This document shows, piece by piece, positions 25,205 to 33,908 of a stretch of DNA of 64,000 nucleotides. The notes under the pieces were generated by a model. The model was given only the letters and a program-made list of their open reading frames with translations, ran no database searches and had not been told where the DNA came from. The stretch is from Paenibacillus ehimensis NBRC 15659 (GTDB lineage Bacteria; Bacillota; Bacilli; Paenibacillales; NBRC-103111), in NCBI RefSeq assembly GCF_004000785.1, contig NZ_BILX01000022.1, positions 35,188 through 99,187 of the forward strand, written 5' to 3'. A program made the translations under genes and the position numbers. Each line of letters starts with the position of its first letter. Position 1 is the stretch's first letter.

Positions 25205-25295
25205 CAATGATATACCGTACGGATTGCCCGAGGCGCAATTTCTGCAAACGGAAGAGCGCGGCTCGGGCTTGGGGGGATATCCAACCCGAAATTAA
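25197..25295 (+). CDS. Small 32-residue ORF overlapping the preceding gene
   Basis: ATG at 25197 follows GGAAGGGGACTGTG and overlaps the end of the previous gene by eight bases. The product (MPDNDIPYGLPEAQF...GGYPTRN) is polar and proline/glycine-rich, with no signal or membrane segment. Its stop overlaps the end of the convergent gene at 25292. Coding status is supported only by ribosome-site spacing and overlap, so it remains tentative. Confidence 0.4.
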   Translation: MPDNDIPYGLPEAQFLQTEERGSGLGGYPTRN

Positions 25296-25933
25296 GCTTT
25301 AAAACGGCATTTCAACAGATAAACCTCGTCGTATGTTTTGATTAATTGTTCAGGGTCTGGTTTGAATATCATCACGCCCTGCTCCTTCTTTCGTATGATC
25401 GCGCTTAAGGTCATGGGCTCGTCCGGTACGATCATCTCTTGACTGCCAATGATCGAGCCCGACATGGAGGAAATATAGGCTTCTTTAGGTATGGAACCCT
25501 TACTGGAAGAGAAGCTGCCTCCGTCCCGCACCGAAACAATCCACATTTGCTCCTTATCGTTTACGTTGGTCAGGCTCCAGTACAGCTTATTCTCACGCTT
25601 GGGCCTGATACTTGTCCCCATCGATGCCATAGTTTCCTTAAACGCTCCGTTCACGTAATGCTCCACCCAGCAATCGATCTGGGTCATACTCTCGTCATCC
25701 GTTTGAAACTGATAAATAAATAAATTGTCCGTACCTGCTGCGCTTTGGATCGACGTATATTCGCCATCCGTCATTGGAATATAGCTTATCGTATTTGCTT
25801 TTTCAGTCGGAGAAGCATTGGCATTCGGGCTTGTATTCGCCGGCTTCGCAGGCTGCCTCTTCGGTGTGTCATGCCAGATCCCGGCCGCAAAGGCAAGCGC
25901 AAACAAACAGGCGAGCATTACTTTTATTTTCAT
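25292..25933 (-). CDS. Exported or membrane-anchored hypothetical protein
   Basis: A 213-residue protein with an N-terminal hydrophobic segment (MKIKVMLACLFALAFAAGIW), then a Pro/Asn/Ala-rich linker (about 24-50), then a beta-rich domain (DNLFIYQFQTDDES, CWVEHYVNGAFKET, MWIVSVRDGGSFSSS). The ATG at 25933 is chosen because TTTGGAGG lies ten bases upstream. The single Cys in the hydrophobic segment is too near the N-terminus for a normal lipobox. The family is not recognised. Confidence 0.68.
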   Translation of the reverse strand: MKIKVMLACLFALAFAAGIWHDTPKRQPAKPANTSPNANASPTEKANTISYIPMTDGEYTSIQSAAGTDNLFIYQFQTDDESMTQIDCWVEHYVNGAFKETMASMGTSIRPKRENKLYWSLTNVNDKEQMWIVSVRDGGSFSSSKGSIPKEAYISSMSGSIIGSQEMIVPDEPMTLSAIIRKKEQGVMIFKPDPEQLIKTYDEVYLLKCRFKA

Positions 25934-26060
25934 AAAGATAAGACCTCCAAAAATGTACTTGAAAACGGAACGTTCCAGCACCAATATACCACGATTTGGT
26001 TATTTGTACCAATTGTGCAGCAAGTCGCTTGCCGGCTTGAATTAAAGACAATTTAAAGAT

Positions 26061-26109
26061 TTGTCTCTAAATATCCGGTAGCGCTATGATGATATTGAAA
26101 TCGTTATCA
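26061..26109 (+). promoter_or_regulatory. Sigma-A promoter with perfect cre box for the sugar cluster
   Basis: -35 TTGTCT (26061-26066) and -10 TATGAT (26085-26090) are 18 bases apart. TGAAATCGTTATCA (26096-26109) matches the CcpA consensus TGWAANCGNTNWCA at all 14 positions and covers the expected start of transcription, a position known to give strong repression by CcpA. Confidence 0.75.
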
Positions 26110-26137
26110 ATCGTGAAGAAGGGAGCTGTCTTGTACG

Positions 26138-27154
26138 ATGAGAACTGTGGAGGAACTGGAGCACAAGCTCGCCGAGCCGTCGCCTGCCTTGGTGCAGGAG
26201 ATGAAGTCGCTGGAGGGAGACATCATGCTGCTTGGGGTGGGTGGCAAAATGGGACCGAGTCTCGCGAAGCTGGCGATCAACGCGATCCGGGAATCGGGGG
26301 TCGAGCGTAAAGTTTACGGCGTGTCGAGATTTTCCGAGCAAGGGCTGAAGGAAGAGCTGGAGAGCTTCGGCGTCGAAACGATTGCGTGTGATCTGCTGAA
26401 CGATGAGCAGCTGCAAAAGCTGCCTGACGTGAAAAATGTCGTCTATATGGCCGGTACGAAATTCGGCACCACCGGCAGAGAATATTTTACATGGGCGATG
26501 AACGCTTATTTGCCGGGCCGCGTGGCGGAGAAGTTCCGCAATTCCCGGATCGTCGTATTCTCCACCGGCAACGTCTACCCGTTGACTCCTGTCATACAGG
26601 GGGGAGCGGCCGAATCGACAGCTCCGTCGCCGGTCGGCGAGTACGGACAGTCGTGTCTCGGGCGGGAGCGGGTGTTCGAGCATTTTTCCCATCAATACGG
26701 AACGCCGGTTTTGATCTACCGTCTCAATTATGCGATCGATCTGCGGTACGGGGTGCTGCTGGAAATTGCAAAATCGGTAAAGGAAGGCCGGCCGATCGAC
26801 GTGTCGATGGGGCATTTCAACTGCATCTGGCAGGGCGACGCCAACGAAATTGCGCTTCGTTCGCTGCTGCGCTGCAAGCAAGGGGCGGAGGTGCTGAACG
26901 TGACCGGTCCGGAGACGGTATCGATCCGGTATGCGGCCGCGGAGCTCGCGAAGCGGCTCGGGACGGAAGCGGTGTTCACCGGCCAAGAGGCGGACACGGC
27001 GCTCCTCAGCAATGCGTCGAAATGCATGCAGCTGTTCGGGTATCCGCGGGTGTCGCTTTTGCAAATGATCGATTGGGTGGCCGACTGGGTGCTGCACGAA
27101 GGCAAAACGATCAACAAGCCGACGCATTTTCAGGAAAGGGAGGGGAAGTTTTAA
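26138..27154 (+). CDS. NAD-dependent epimerase/dehydratase family protein
   Basis: A 338-residue extended SDR. The Rossmann motif is altered to LLGVGGKMGPSLAKLA (about 32-47), as in some sugar-acid dehydrogenases and epimerases. Further on are NVVYMAGTKFGTTG (near 99-112) and VFSTGNVYP (near 139-147). The classical YxxxK is not obvious (EYGQSCLGRERVFEHF occupies that place, without Lys), so catalysis may differ. It is the first gene of the cre-controlled cluster, three bases before the aldolase-like gene. Substrate unknown. Confidence 0.78.
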   Translation: MRTVEELEHKLAEPSPALVQEMKSLEGDIMLLGVGGKMGPSLAKLAINAIRESGVERKVYGVSRFSEQGLKEELESFGVETIACDLLNDEQLQKLPDVKNVVYMAGTKFGTTGREYFTWAMNAYLPGRVAEKFRNSRIVVFSTGNVYPLTPVIQGGAAESTAPSPVGEYGQSCLGRERVFEHFSHQYGTPVLIYRLNYAIDLRYGVLLEIAKSVKEGRPIDVSMGHFNCIWQGDANEIALRSLLRCKQGAEVLNVTGPETVSIRYAAAELAKRLGTEAVFTGQEADTALLSNASKCMQLFGYPRVSLLQMIDWVADWVLHEGKTINKPTHFQEREGKF

Positions 27155-27157
27155 CGT

Positions 27158-28225
27158 ATGGACGGCAGAAAACAATTGACGCCGGAGCAACTCCGGGCGC
27201 TTCATGAAGGGCTGGTCATACCGGCTCACCCGCTTGCGCTGGACGAACAGCGTCGGCTCGACGAGCGCAGCCAGCGCGCTTTAACCCGCTATTATATAGC
27301 CTCCGGCGCCGGAGGCGTCGCGGTGGGCGTGCATTCGACGCAATTTGAAATTCGCGATCCGCAGTTCAACTTGTTCGAGAAGGTGCTGCGGATGGCTTCC
27401 GAGGAGGTCGACCGGGCCAATATCGCGCGTCCGTTCCTGAAAATCGCCGGCATTTGCGGCCCGACCGAGCAGGCGCTGAACGAAGCGGAGACGGCGATCG
27501 GACTCGGGTATGACGCAGGGCTGTTAAGCATGGGCGGGCTGCAAAGCTTAAGCGAGGCGCAAATCCTCGAACGCACGGCGCGGATCGCCGAAAAGATGCC
27601 GGTTGTCGGCTTTTATTTGCAGCCTTCGGTCGGCGGGAAGGTATTCAGCTTCGACTTTTGGAAGGAGTTCGCCACCATCCCCGGCATCGTGGCGATCAAA
27701 ATGGCGCCGTTCAACCGGTACCAAACGATCGACGTGGCGCGGGCTGTCTGCTATTCGCCGCGGCGCGACGAGATTGCGCTGTACACCGGCAACGACGATA
27801 ACATCGTGAACGATCTGCTGACCGTATACCGCTTTATGGTCGACGGCAAGCCCGTGGAAAAGCGGATTGTCGGCGGGCTGCTCGGACATTGGGCGGTTTG
27901 GACGCGCAAAGCCGTCGAACTGCTTGAAGAGATCAAGCAAGTGCGGCAATCGGGTACGATCGGCAGCGAGTGGCTGACCCGGAACGTGACGGTGACCGAT
28001 GCGAACGCGGCGTTTTTCGATCCGGCGCACGGGTTTGCCGGCTGCATCCCGGGCATTCACGAAGTGCTCCGCCGTCAAGGGCTGATGCAAGGCGTCTGGT
28101 GCTTGAACCCTCACGAAACGCTGTCCCCGGGACAGGCTGAGGAGATCGACCGCGTGTACCGGGACTATCCGGAATTGAACGACGATGCGTTCGTCCGCGA
28201 GCATGTGGCGTCCTGGATGGCTTGA
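27158..28225 (+). CDS. Dihydrodipicolinate synthase (DapA)/NAL family aldolase or dehydratase
   Basis: A 355-residue class I aldolase-family TIM barrel. The Schiff-base lysine is K181 in GIVAIKMAPF and the partner tyrosine is Y153 in GFYLQP (the place of YNxP in DapA). The N-terminus VIPAHPLALDEQRRLDERSQRALTRYY resembles DapA-like proteins but with LALDE replacing the usual FxxDGxVD. It is about 55 residues longer than DapA itself. Next to an epimerase it may cleave or dehydrate a keto-sugar acid (inference). Confidence 0.82.
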   Translation: MDGRKQLTPEQLRALHEGLVIPAHPLALDEQRRLDERSQRALTRYYIASGAGGVAVGVHSTQFEIRDPQFNLFEKVLRMASEEVDRANIARPFLKIAGICGPTEQALNEAETAIGLGYDAGLLSMGGLQSLSEAQILERTARIAEKMPVVGFYLQPSVGGKVFSFDFWKEFATIPGIVAIKMAPFNRYQTIDVARAVCYSPRRDEIALYTGNDDNIVNDLLTVYRFMVDGKPVEKRIVGGLLGHWAVWTRKAVELLEEIKQVRQSGTIGSEWLTRNVTVTDANAAFFDPAHGFAGCIPGIHEVLRRQGLMQGVWCLNPHETLSPGQAEEIDRVYRDYPELNDDAFVREHVASWMA

Positions 28226-28326
28226 GTAAGTTGAGTAAGCTAAGCCGGAGCCGCGGGCGAAGCTTGGAAGGAGATGCGCACGATGCATTTCCAAAAACGT
28301 ATTTTCCAGGAAAAGGGGGTGAACGA

Positions 28327-29529
28327 ATGAATCCGAGCATGGAGGAAGGCCAAGAACTGCTGGCGGCCGCAGACCGGCTTGCGGACTCGCTGGTTGCGTT
28401 TCGCCGCGACCTGCACGCCGAGCCCGAGCTGAGTCTCGACGAGCGGGAAACGTCCCGCAAGGTCGCGGAGCAGTTGACCGGGCTCGGGCTTGAGGTGCGG
28501 ACCGGCGTCGGCGGCTACGGCGTGACGGCCGAGCTTCACGGCCGCGGACCCGGGCCCGTCATTGCGCTGCGCGCCGATATGGATGCGCTGCCGGTGACGG
28601 AAGAGACCGGCCTGCCGTTCGCCTCGCGCCGCCCGGGTGTCATGCACGCCTGCGGCCACGACGGGCATACGGCGATGCTGCTCGGCGCGGCCCGGCTGCT
28701 CGCGGAGCGCCGGGAACGATTGAACGGCAGCGTGCGGTTCCTGTTCCAAGCGGCGGAGGAGATCAACGCAGGCGCCAAAGCGATGATCGCGGACGGCGTG
28801 CTGGACGGCGTCTCGGAAATTTACGGGCTGCACAATTTACCGACGCTTGCGGCGGGCAGGATAGCGACCCGCGCCGGGGCGCTTATGGGCTCTGTCGACC
28901 GTATCGAGATCGACATCGAGGGAAAAGGCGGGCACGGGGCCATCCCGGACCAATGCATCGATCCGATCGTGGCGGCTTCGGCCGTCGTTCTATCGCTGCA
29001 AACCGCCGTAAGCCGCGAGCTTTCGCCGTTCGCCCCCGCCGTTGTGACCATCGGCAGCCTGCAGGCCGGAGAAGCGAACAACGTCATTCCGCACAGGGCT
29101 CGTCTGACTGGAACGGTGCGGACGTTTGCGCCGGACGTGCAGAGAGGCATGCCGGAGCGGCTGGAACGGCTCGTGACGCGGATTGCCGAAGGCTACCGGT
29201 GCCGGGCGGAGCTTCGTTGCATTCCGCAGACCCCGGTGCTTGTCAATCACGACGATTGCCTGGCCCGCGCCGAGAGAGCCATGGACAGGCTTCTGGGGCG
29301 CGAACGGCGCGTACAGGCGGAGCCGACGATGGCGGGCGAGGACTTTTCCGTCTATTTGCAGCAGGTACCGGGCTGCTTTTTTTGGCTCGGCTCAGGTCCC
29401 GAAACGGGAGCAGAGCAGGCTTACGGGCTGCACCATCCCCGATATACGCTTAATGAAGCGTGTCTCCCGGTCGGGGCGGCGGCGCTCGCCGCCATAGCCT
29501 TGGAGCGTCTGGCGGCAAGGCCGGCATAG
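28327..29529 (+). CDS. M20-family amidohydrolase
   Basis: A 400-residue zinc amidohydrolase of the hippurate/IAA-amino-acid hydrolase group. RRDLHAEPELSLDE is the N-terminal motif; ligands are C109 and H111 in HACGHDGH, the E144-E145 pair in QAAEEINAGAKAM, H169 in GLHNLP, and a late His in GLHHPRYTLNEAC. The ATG at 28327 follows AAAGGGGGTGAACGA. It suggests that the substrate of the cluster is N-acylated or amide-linked, or that the gene is a passenger. Confidence 0.88.
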   Translation: MNPSMEEGQELLAAADRLADSLVAFRRDLHAEPELSLDERETSRKVAEQLTGLGLEVRTGVGGYGVTAELHGRGPGPVIALRADMDALPVTEETGLPFASRRPGVMHACGHDGHTAMLLGAARLLAERRERLNGSVRFLFQAAEEINAGAKAMIADGVLDGVSEIYGLHNLPTLAAGRIATRAGALMGSVDRIEIDIEGKGGHGAIPDQCIDPIVAASAVVLSLQTAVSRELSPFAPAVVTIGSLQAGEANNVIPHRARLTGTVRTFAPDVQRGMPERLERLVTRIAEGYRCRAELRCIPQTPVLVNHDDCLARAERAMDRLLGRERRVQAEPTMAGEDFSVYLQQVPGCFFWLGSGPETGAEQAYGLHHPRYTLNEACLPVGAAALAAIALERLAARPA

Positions 29530-29566
29530 GAAAGAAGGCTGCATTGAAAACGTCACCTTTTTGCAA

Positions 29567-29594
29567 TTGGCAGATTCCTCCTGTCAGGTATAAT
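29567..29594 (+). promoter_or_regulatory. Internal sigma-A promoter for the regulator gene
   Basis: -35 TTGGCA (29567-29572) and -10 TATAAT (29589-29594) are 16 bases apart, 41 bases before the regulator ATG. Confidence 0.7.
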
Positions 29595-29635
29595 GGAGAT
29601 AGATTGAACACAAGCATGGGGAAGGCGGTGTTGCC

Positions 29636-30988
29636 ATGTTCGGGACTTATCGTCCGTCCGCCGTAGAAAAAGGGATTCCGATCGCGCTGATCGGTCCGGA
29701 GCCGATGATTCCCGTCATGCTGCAGGCGATGAAATCGTTTCCGTCCTTCGTCCCCGTCACCGGGGCGTATGCGAATCTGGAGGAAGCGGTCCAATGGACC
29801 CGGGACCTGATGGACCGCGTCGAAGTGATCTTATATTCGGGACCGCTTCCATACCAGGTATGCCACGACCGCGTCCAGCTGCGCATACCCGCTCATTTCG
29901 TTCCGCTGAACGGCTCGGGATTGTACCGGTCACTGTTTCGGGCGGAGCGGATGGGACGGCTCGGCGCCATGTCGGTCGATACGCTGACCCGTCAGCCGTT
30001 CGTGAAAACGTTCCGCGAGCTGGGTCAGTCGCTACCGGATCTGACGTTCTATCCGGGCGTCGATCCTGCGGATACGGAAGCGATTGTTCGTTTTCATGCG
30101 GAGCAATATGCTGGAGGGAACACGGCGATTGCCTTGACCGCGCTCCGTTCCGTATCGGTGAAGCTTAGCGAGCTCGGCGTTCCGAACGAATGGGTGCTGC
30201 CGACCGAGCAGGATATCATCGTCGCACTGGAGCGGGCGCTGTTGTCGACGGAATCCCGCCGCAGCAAGGAATCGCAAATTGTGGTGGGCCTGATCGACGT
30301 GGACGGGTTCCGCAAAGCGGCCGATCTTCGCAAGTCGGAGCATGACGTGCAGCGGCTGAAGCTGGACATTCACCGGATGATGCTCGAGTATGCCGAAACG
30401 CTTGAAGGGCACTTGACCCCGCTGGGCGGAGACGAATATTTGTTCGTCACGACGCGAGGGACGTTCGAGCGCCATACGGGCGGGTACAAATATATCCCGC
30501 TGGCCAAAATGGCTCAGGACACCTTCGCCCTTTCGCTCAGCATCGGCATCGGCTTTGGACGGTCCGCCCACGAGGCGGGCTCGCATGCCCGGATGGCGCT
30601 TCGCCGGGCCAAGGACGCAGGCGGCAGCATCTGCTTCATTGTCCGCGAAGACGAGAGCGTCATCGGCCCGCTGGAAATGGCCGAGCCGCTCAACGCCGGG
30701 TTATCGCTGCTGGACGCCGCCTTGATCCGGAAGGCGGAGGAAGCGGGCTTGACCCAGACGTATTTGAGCCGAGTGGTCGCCCAGCTCACCCGTACGGGCA
30801 AGATGGACTACAACGTTCACGAGCTGGCGTCGGTTCTCGGCGTGACCGTCCGAAGCACCCACCGGCTGCTGACGCAGTGGATGGACGCGGGACTGGTCGA
30901 GGTGGCCGGAGAGGAACGGGGCAGAGCGAAAGGGAGGCCGAAGCAGATTTACCGGTTTTCCTTCCTGGACGACCTGCTGCGCCGTTAA
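29636..30988 (+). CDS. GGDEF-fold / winged-helix transcriptional regulator
   Basis: A 450-residue soluble protein. The N-terminal part (about 12-130) looks like a PrpR-type sensor (IALIGPEPMIPVMLQAM). The middle (about 210-340) has a GGDEF-like nucleotide-cyclase fold with LIDVDGFR (D221, D223) and GGDEYLF (264-270); it lacks the usual long region linking these motifs in diguanylate cyclases and could equally be close to GTP-cyclohydrolase III. The C-terminus (about 393-425) is a helix-turn-helix, HELASVLGVTVRSTHRLLTQW. It is probably the local regulator; its nucleotide ligand, if any, is unknown. It has its own promoter. Confidence 0.7.
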   Translation: MFGTYRPSAVEKGIPIALIGPEPMIPVMLQAMKSFPSFVPVTGAYANLEEAVQWTRDLMDRVEVILYSGPLPYQVCHDRVQLRIPAHFVPLNGSGLYRSLFRAERMGRLGAMSVDTLTRQPFVKTFRELGQSLPDLTFYPGVDPADTEAIVRFHAEQYAGGNTAIALTALRSVSVKLSELGVPNEWVLPTEQDIIVALERALLSTESRRSKESQIVVGLIDVDGFRKAADLRKSEHDVQRLKLDIHRMMLEYAETLEGHLTPLGGDEYLFVTTRGTFERHTGGYKYIPLAKMAQDTFALSLSIGIGFGRSAHEAGSHARMALRRAKDAGGSICFIVREDESVIGPLEMAEPLNAGLSLLDAALIRKAEEAGLTQTYLSRVVAQLTRTGKMDYNVHELASVLGVTVRSTHRLLTQWMDAGLVEVAGEERGRAKGRPKQIYRFSFLDDLLRR

Positions 30989-31035
30989 AAGCATGCTTGT
31001 CGTTTATATCGGACTTAGCTGAGGAGGATGCACGC

Positions 31036-31905
31036 ATGAAATTGGGATTGAGCACCTACAGTTTGTATAGGGCTATCGATAAGAAAGAAATGACCGTAAC
31101 GGAAGCCATCCGCTGGATTGCCGACAACGGCGGCGAGCATGTGGAGATCGTGCCGATCGGGTACGACTTGACGAACAATCCGGGGTTGATTGAAGATATC
31201 CGCAAGACCGCAGACCAAGCGGGACTTGATATTTCCGGCTACGCGGTCGGCGCGAATTTCGTACAGGCTACCCTGGAAGCATACGAGCTGGAGATCGAGA
31301 AGACGATTCGCCAGGTCGACATCGCGCGCGACCTTGGAGTGAAGCGGATGCGTCACGACGTTGCGTCGCGTCCGATCCCCGAAACGTCGATCCGCCAGTT
31401 CGAAGCGGACTTGCCCCGGCTCGTCGAAGCGTGCCGCCGTATCGCGGACTATGCAGCGCAGTTCGATATCGTCACAAGCGTGGAAAATCATGGCTTTTAC
31501 CTGCAGGCGAGCGACCGGGTGCTCCGGCTCGTGCACGAGGTGGATCGCGCCAACTTCAAGACGACGCTGGATATCGGCAATTTCCTGTGTGTGGACGAGG
31601 ATCCGGTCAGCGCCGTTTCAAAAAACATTTCGTTTGCGTCCATGGTGCATTTGAAAGATTTTTACCGCCGTCCGTCATACCGCAATCCGGGCGAAGGCTG
31701 GTTCAAGTCGACCCACGGCAATTTCCTGCGGGGTGCCATCGTCGGACAAGGCGACATCGATATGCCGGAGGTCATTCGGGTGCTGAAGGCATCGGGGTAC
31801 GACGGGTATTTATCCGTCGAATTCGAAGGCATGGAAGACCCGAGAACCGGTTCGAGAATCGCCATGGATAACGTCCGCCGGTTATGGCAGGAAGCGGTAG
31901 TGTAA
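31036..31905 (+). CDS. Sugar phosphate isomerase/epimerase (AP endonuclease 2 fold)
   Basis: A 289-residue TIM-barrel protein. MKLGLSTYSLYRAI opens the barrel, with SVENHGFYLQ and MVHLKDFYRRPS carrying likely metal ligands (E, H, D) and YDGYLSVEFEGMED the last strand glutamate. The ATG at 31036 follows GAGGAGG. The family includes xylose-isomerase-like, inosose dehydratase and tagatose epimerase members; the reaction here is not predictable. It starts 47 bases after the regulator. Confidence 0.85.
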   Translation: MKLGLSTYSLYRAIDKKEMTVTEAIRWIADNGGEHVEIVPIGYDLTNNPGLIEDIRKTADQAGLDISGYAVGANFVQATLEAYELEIEKTIRQVDIARDLGVKRMRHDVASRPIPETSIRQFEADLPRLVEACRRIADYAAQFDIVTSVENHGFYLQASDRVLRLVHEVDRANFKTTLDIGNFLCVDEDPVSAVSKNISFASMVHLKDFYRRPSYRNPGEGWFKSTHGNFLRGAIVGQGDIDMPEVIRVLKASGYDGYLSVEFEGMEDPRTGSRIAMDNVRRLWQEAVV

Positions 31906-31945
31906 ACCGAAAAACAACGGGAGAAGCAGGAGGAACAGGGCAGCG

Positions 31946-33004
31946 ATGAGTACAATCAAAATCGGAATTATCGGAGCGGGCTCCATTTCGGAGCAGCATT
32001 TCAGAGCCTACAGCCATCATCCGGAAGTGGAAATTTATGCCGTTTGCGATTTGAACGAAGAACGGGCAAAAGCGAAGGCCGAAGCGTACGGCGCGTCCAA
32101 AGTGTTCACCGATTACCGTGAACTTCTGGCGCTGCCGGACATTCATGGCGTCAGTATCTGCACATGGAACAATTCCCATGCCGAGATCAGCATCGCAGCG
32201 CTCGAAGCGGGCAAGCACGTGCTCGTGGAGAAGCCGCTGTGCCAGACGGTGGCCGAAGCCTTGAAGGTCGAAGAAACGGTTCGGCGGACGGGCAAGCTGC
32301 TGCAGGTCGGATTCGTTCGCCGGTACGGCAGCAATACGGAAATCTTGAAAAAATTTATCGATGCGGGCGATCTGGGCGAGATTTATTACGCCAAAGCCTC
32401 TTGTCTGCGCCGTCTCGGCAACCCGGGCGGCTGGTTCTCGGATATCAAGCGTTCGGGCGGCGGGCCGGTCATCGACCTTGGCGTGCATATTATCGATATT
32501 TGCTGGTACCTGATGGGCAAGCCAAAGGTCAAATCAGTCTCGGCCAATACGTACAACCGCCTCGGCAACCGCTCGAACGTGGAGCATCTTGCTTTCTACA
32601 AAGCAGCGGATTACAACGCGGCGCTCAATACGGTCGAGGACTTGGCCAATGCGCTCATCCGCTTCGAGAATGGGGCGAGTCTCATGGTTGACGTGAGCTT
32701 CACGCTGCACGCGAAGAAAGATGAGCTGTCCGTCAAGCTGTACGGGGACAAGGGCGGAGCGGAGCTGGAGCCGGAGCTTGCGATCATCGCGGAGAAGCAC
32801 GATACGATTCTGAACGTCGCGCCGCAGGTAGACCATCCTTCGTTCGATTTTATCGCCGGGTTCCAGCAGGAGATCAACTATTTTATCGACAGCTCGCTCG
32901 GACGTGCGGAAACGCGGAGTCCGGTGGAGGACGGCGTCGAAGTGATGAAAATGCTGTGCGCCATTTACGAATCGGCCGCCCAAGGGCGGGAGATCGAGCT
33001 GTAG
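31946..33004 (+). CDS. Gfo/Idh/MocA-family dehydrogenase
   Basis: A 352-residue NAD(P)-dependent sugar or cyclitol dehydrogenase. The Rossmann motif is IGIIGAGSIS (6-15), the active-site motif is VEKPL (94-98), and GGPVIDLGVHIIDICWYLMG carries the catalytic Asp and His. AGGAGGAACAGG precedes the ATG. With the isomerase genes on both sides it is likely to oxidise the 3- or 2-hydroxyl of a sugar or inositol-like compound (inference). Confidence 0.9.
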   Translation: MSTIKIGIIGAGSISEQHFRAYSHHPEVEIYAVCDLNEERAKAKAEAYGASKVFTDYRELLALPDIHGVSICTWNNSHAEISIAALEAGKHVLVEKPLCQTVAEALKVEETVRRTGKLLQVGFVRRYGSNTEILKKFIDAGDLGEIYYAKASCLRRLGNPGGWFSDIKRSGGGPVIDLGVHIIDICWYLMGKPKVKSVSANTYNRLGNRSNVEHLAFYKAADYNAALNTVEDLANALIRFENGASLMVDVSFTLHAKKDELSVKLYGDKGGAELEPELAIIAEKHDTILNVAPQVDHPSFDFIAGFQQEINYFIDSSLGRAETRSPVEDGVEVMKMLCAIYESAAQGREIEL

Positions 33005-33019
33005 GAAGGAGCGAAGGTC

Positions 33020-33904
33020 ATGGCATTGACGAACAAAATCGGCGTCATTTCGGACAGCTTCAAGCTGCCGCTGCGCGAGGGTCTGCAAAAGTCCAAGGAG
33101 CTTGGCGCCGACGGCGTGCAAATCTGGGCTACTCAAGGGGAAATGGACCCGGCAAATCTGAACGCGGCCGCGCGGAAAGACCTCAAGGCTTATCTTGATT
33201 CGATCGGGCTGGAAATTTCCGCTTTGTGCGGCGATCTGGGCGGACACGGCTTCCAAGACAAGGAGGCGAATCCGGCAAAAATCGAAAAGTCGAAGCGGAT
33301 TCTCGATCTCGCGCTCGATCTGGGCACGAATATCGTCACGACGCATATCGGTCTGGTGCCGGACGACACGAGCGATCCGATCTATGCCGAGATGCAGGAC
33401 GCTTGCGGTCAACTGGCCCGTTACGCTTCGTCCGTCGGCGGGTATTTTGCCATCGAGACCGGACCCGAGACCGCCACGCATCTGAAAAGCTTCCTGGACA
33501 GCCTCGGCTCCAAAGGGATGGCGGTCAACTTCGACCCGGCAAACATGGTCATGGTAACGGGCGACGACCCGGCCAAAGGCGTTCACACCCTGAAGGACTA
33601 TATCGTCCATACGCACGTGAAGGACGGGCTCCGGCTGCGCGAAGCGGACCCTCGCGCTATCTACGGCTCCCTCGGGTACAAGCCGATGGACCATGAGGAG
33701 ATCGCGCGGATGGTGAGCGCAGGCGAGTTTTTCCGGGAGCTGCCGCCCGGCGAGGGCGCCGTCGATTTCGACGCATATTTCCAAGCGCTGCAAGATATCG
33801 GGTATACGGGCTATTTGACGATCGAGCGTGAAGTAGGCGATCAGCCGGAGGAAGATATCCGCAAAGCGATTCAGTTCATCGAAGCTTACCGGAAGCGGGG
33901 CTAG
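33020..33904 (+). CDS. Sugar phosphate isomerase/epimerase (second copy)
   Basis: A 294-residue TIM-barrel of the AP-endonuclease-2 family. It has ISALCGDLGGHGF, TTHIGLVPDD, AIETGPETATHL, NFDPANMVM, VHTHVKDG and YLTIERE, the usual set of metal-binding His, Glu and Asp. It is clearly diverged from the copy at 31036. GAAGGAGCGAAGGTC precedes the ATG and only 15 bases separate it from the upstream gene, so cotranscription is likely. Confidence 0.87.
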   Translation: MALTNKIGVISDSFKLPLREGLQKSKELGADGVQIWATQGEMDPANLNAAARKDLKAYLDSIGLEISALCGDLGGHGFQDKEANPAKIEKSKRILDLALDLGTNIVTTHIGLVPDDTSDPIYAEMQDACGQLARYASSVGGYFAIETGPETATHLKSFLDSLGSKGMAVNFDPANMVMVTGDDPAKGVHTLKDYIVHTHVKDGLRLREADPRAIYGSLGYKPMDHEEIARMVSAGEFFRELPPGEGAVDFDAYFQALQDIGYTGYLTIEREVGDQPEEDIRKAIQFIEAYRKRG

Positions 33905-33908
33905 GCGC

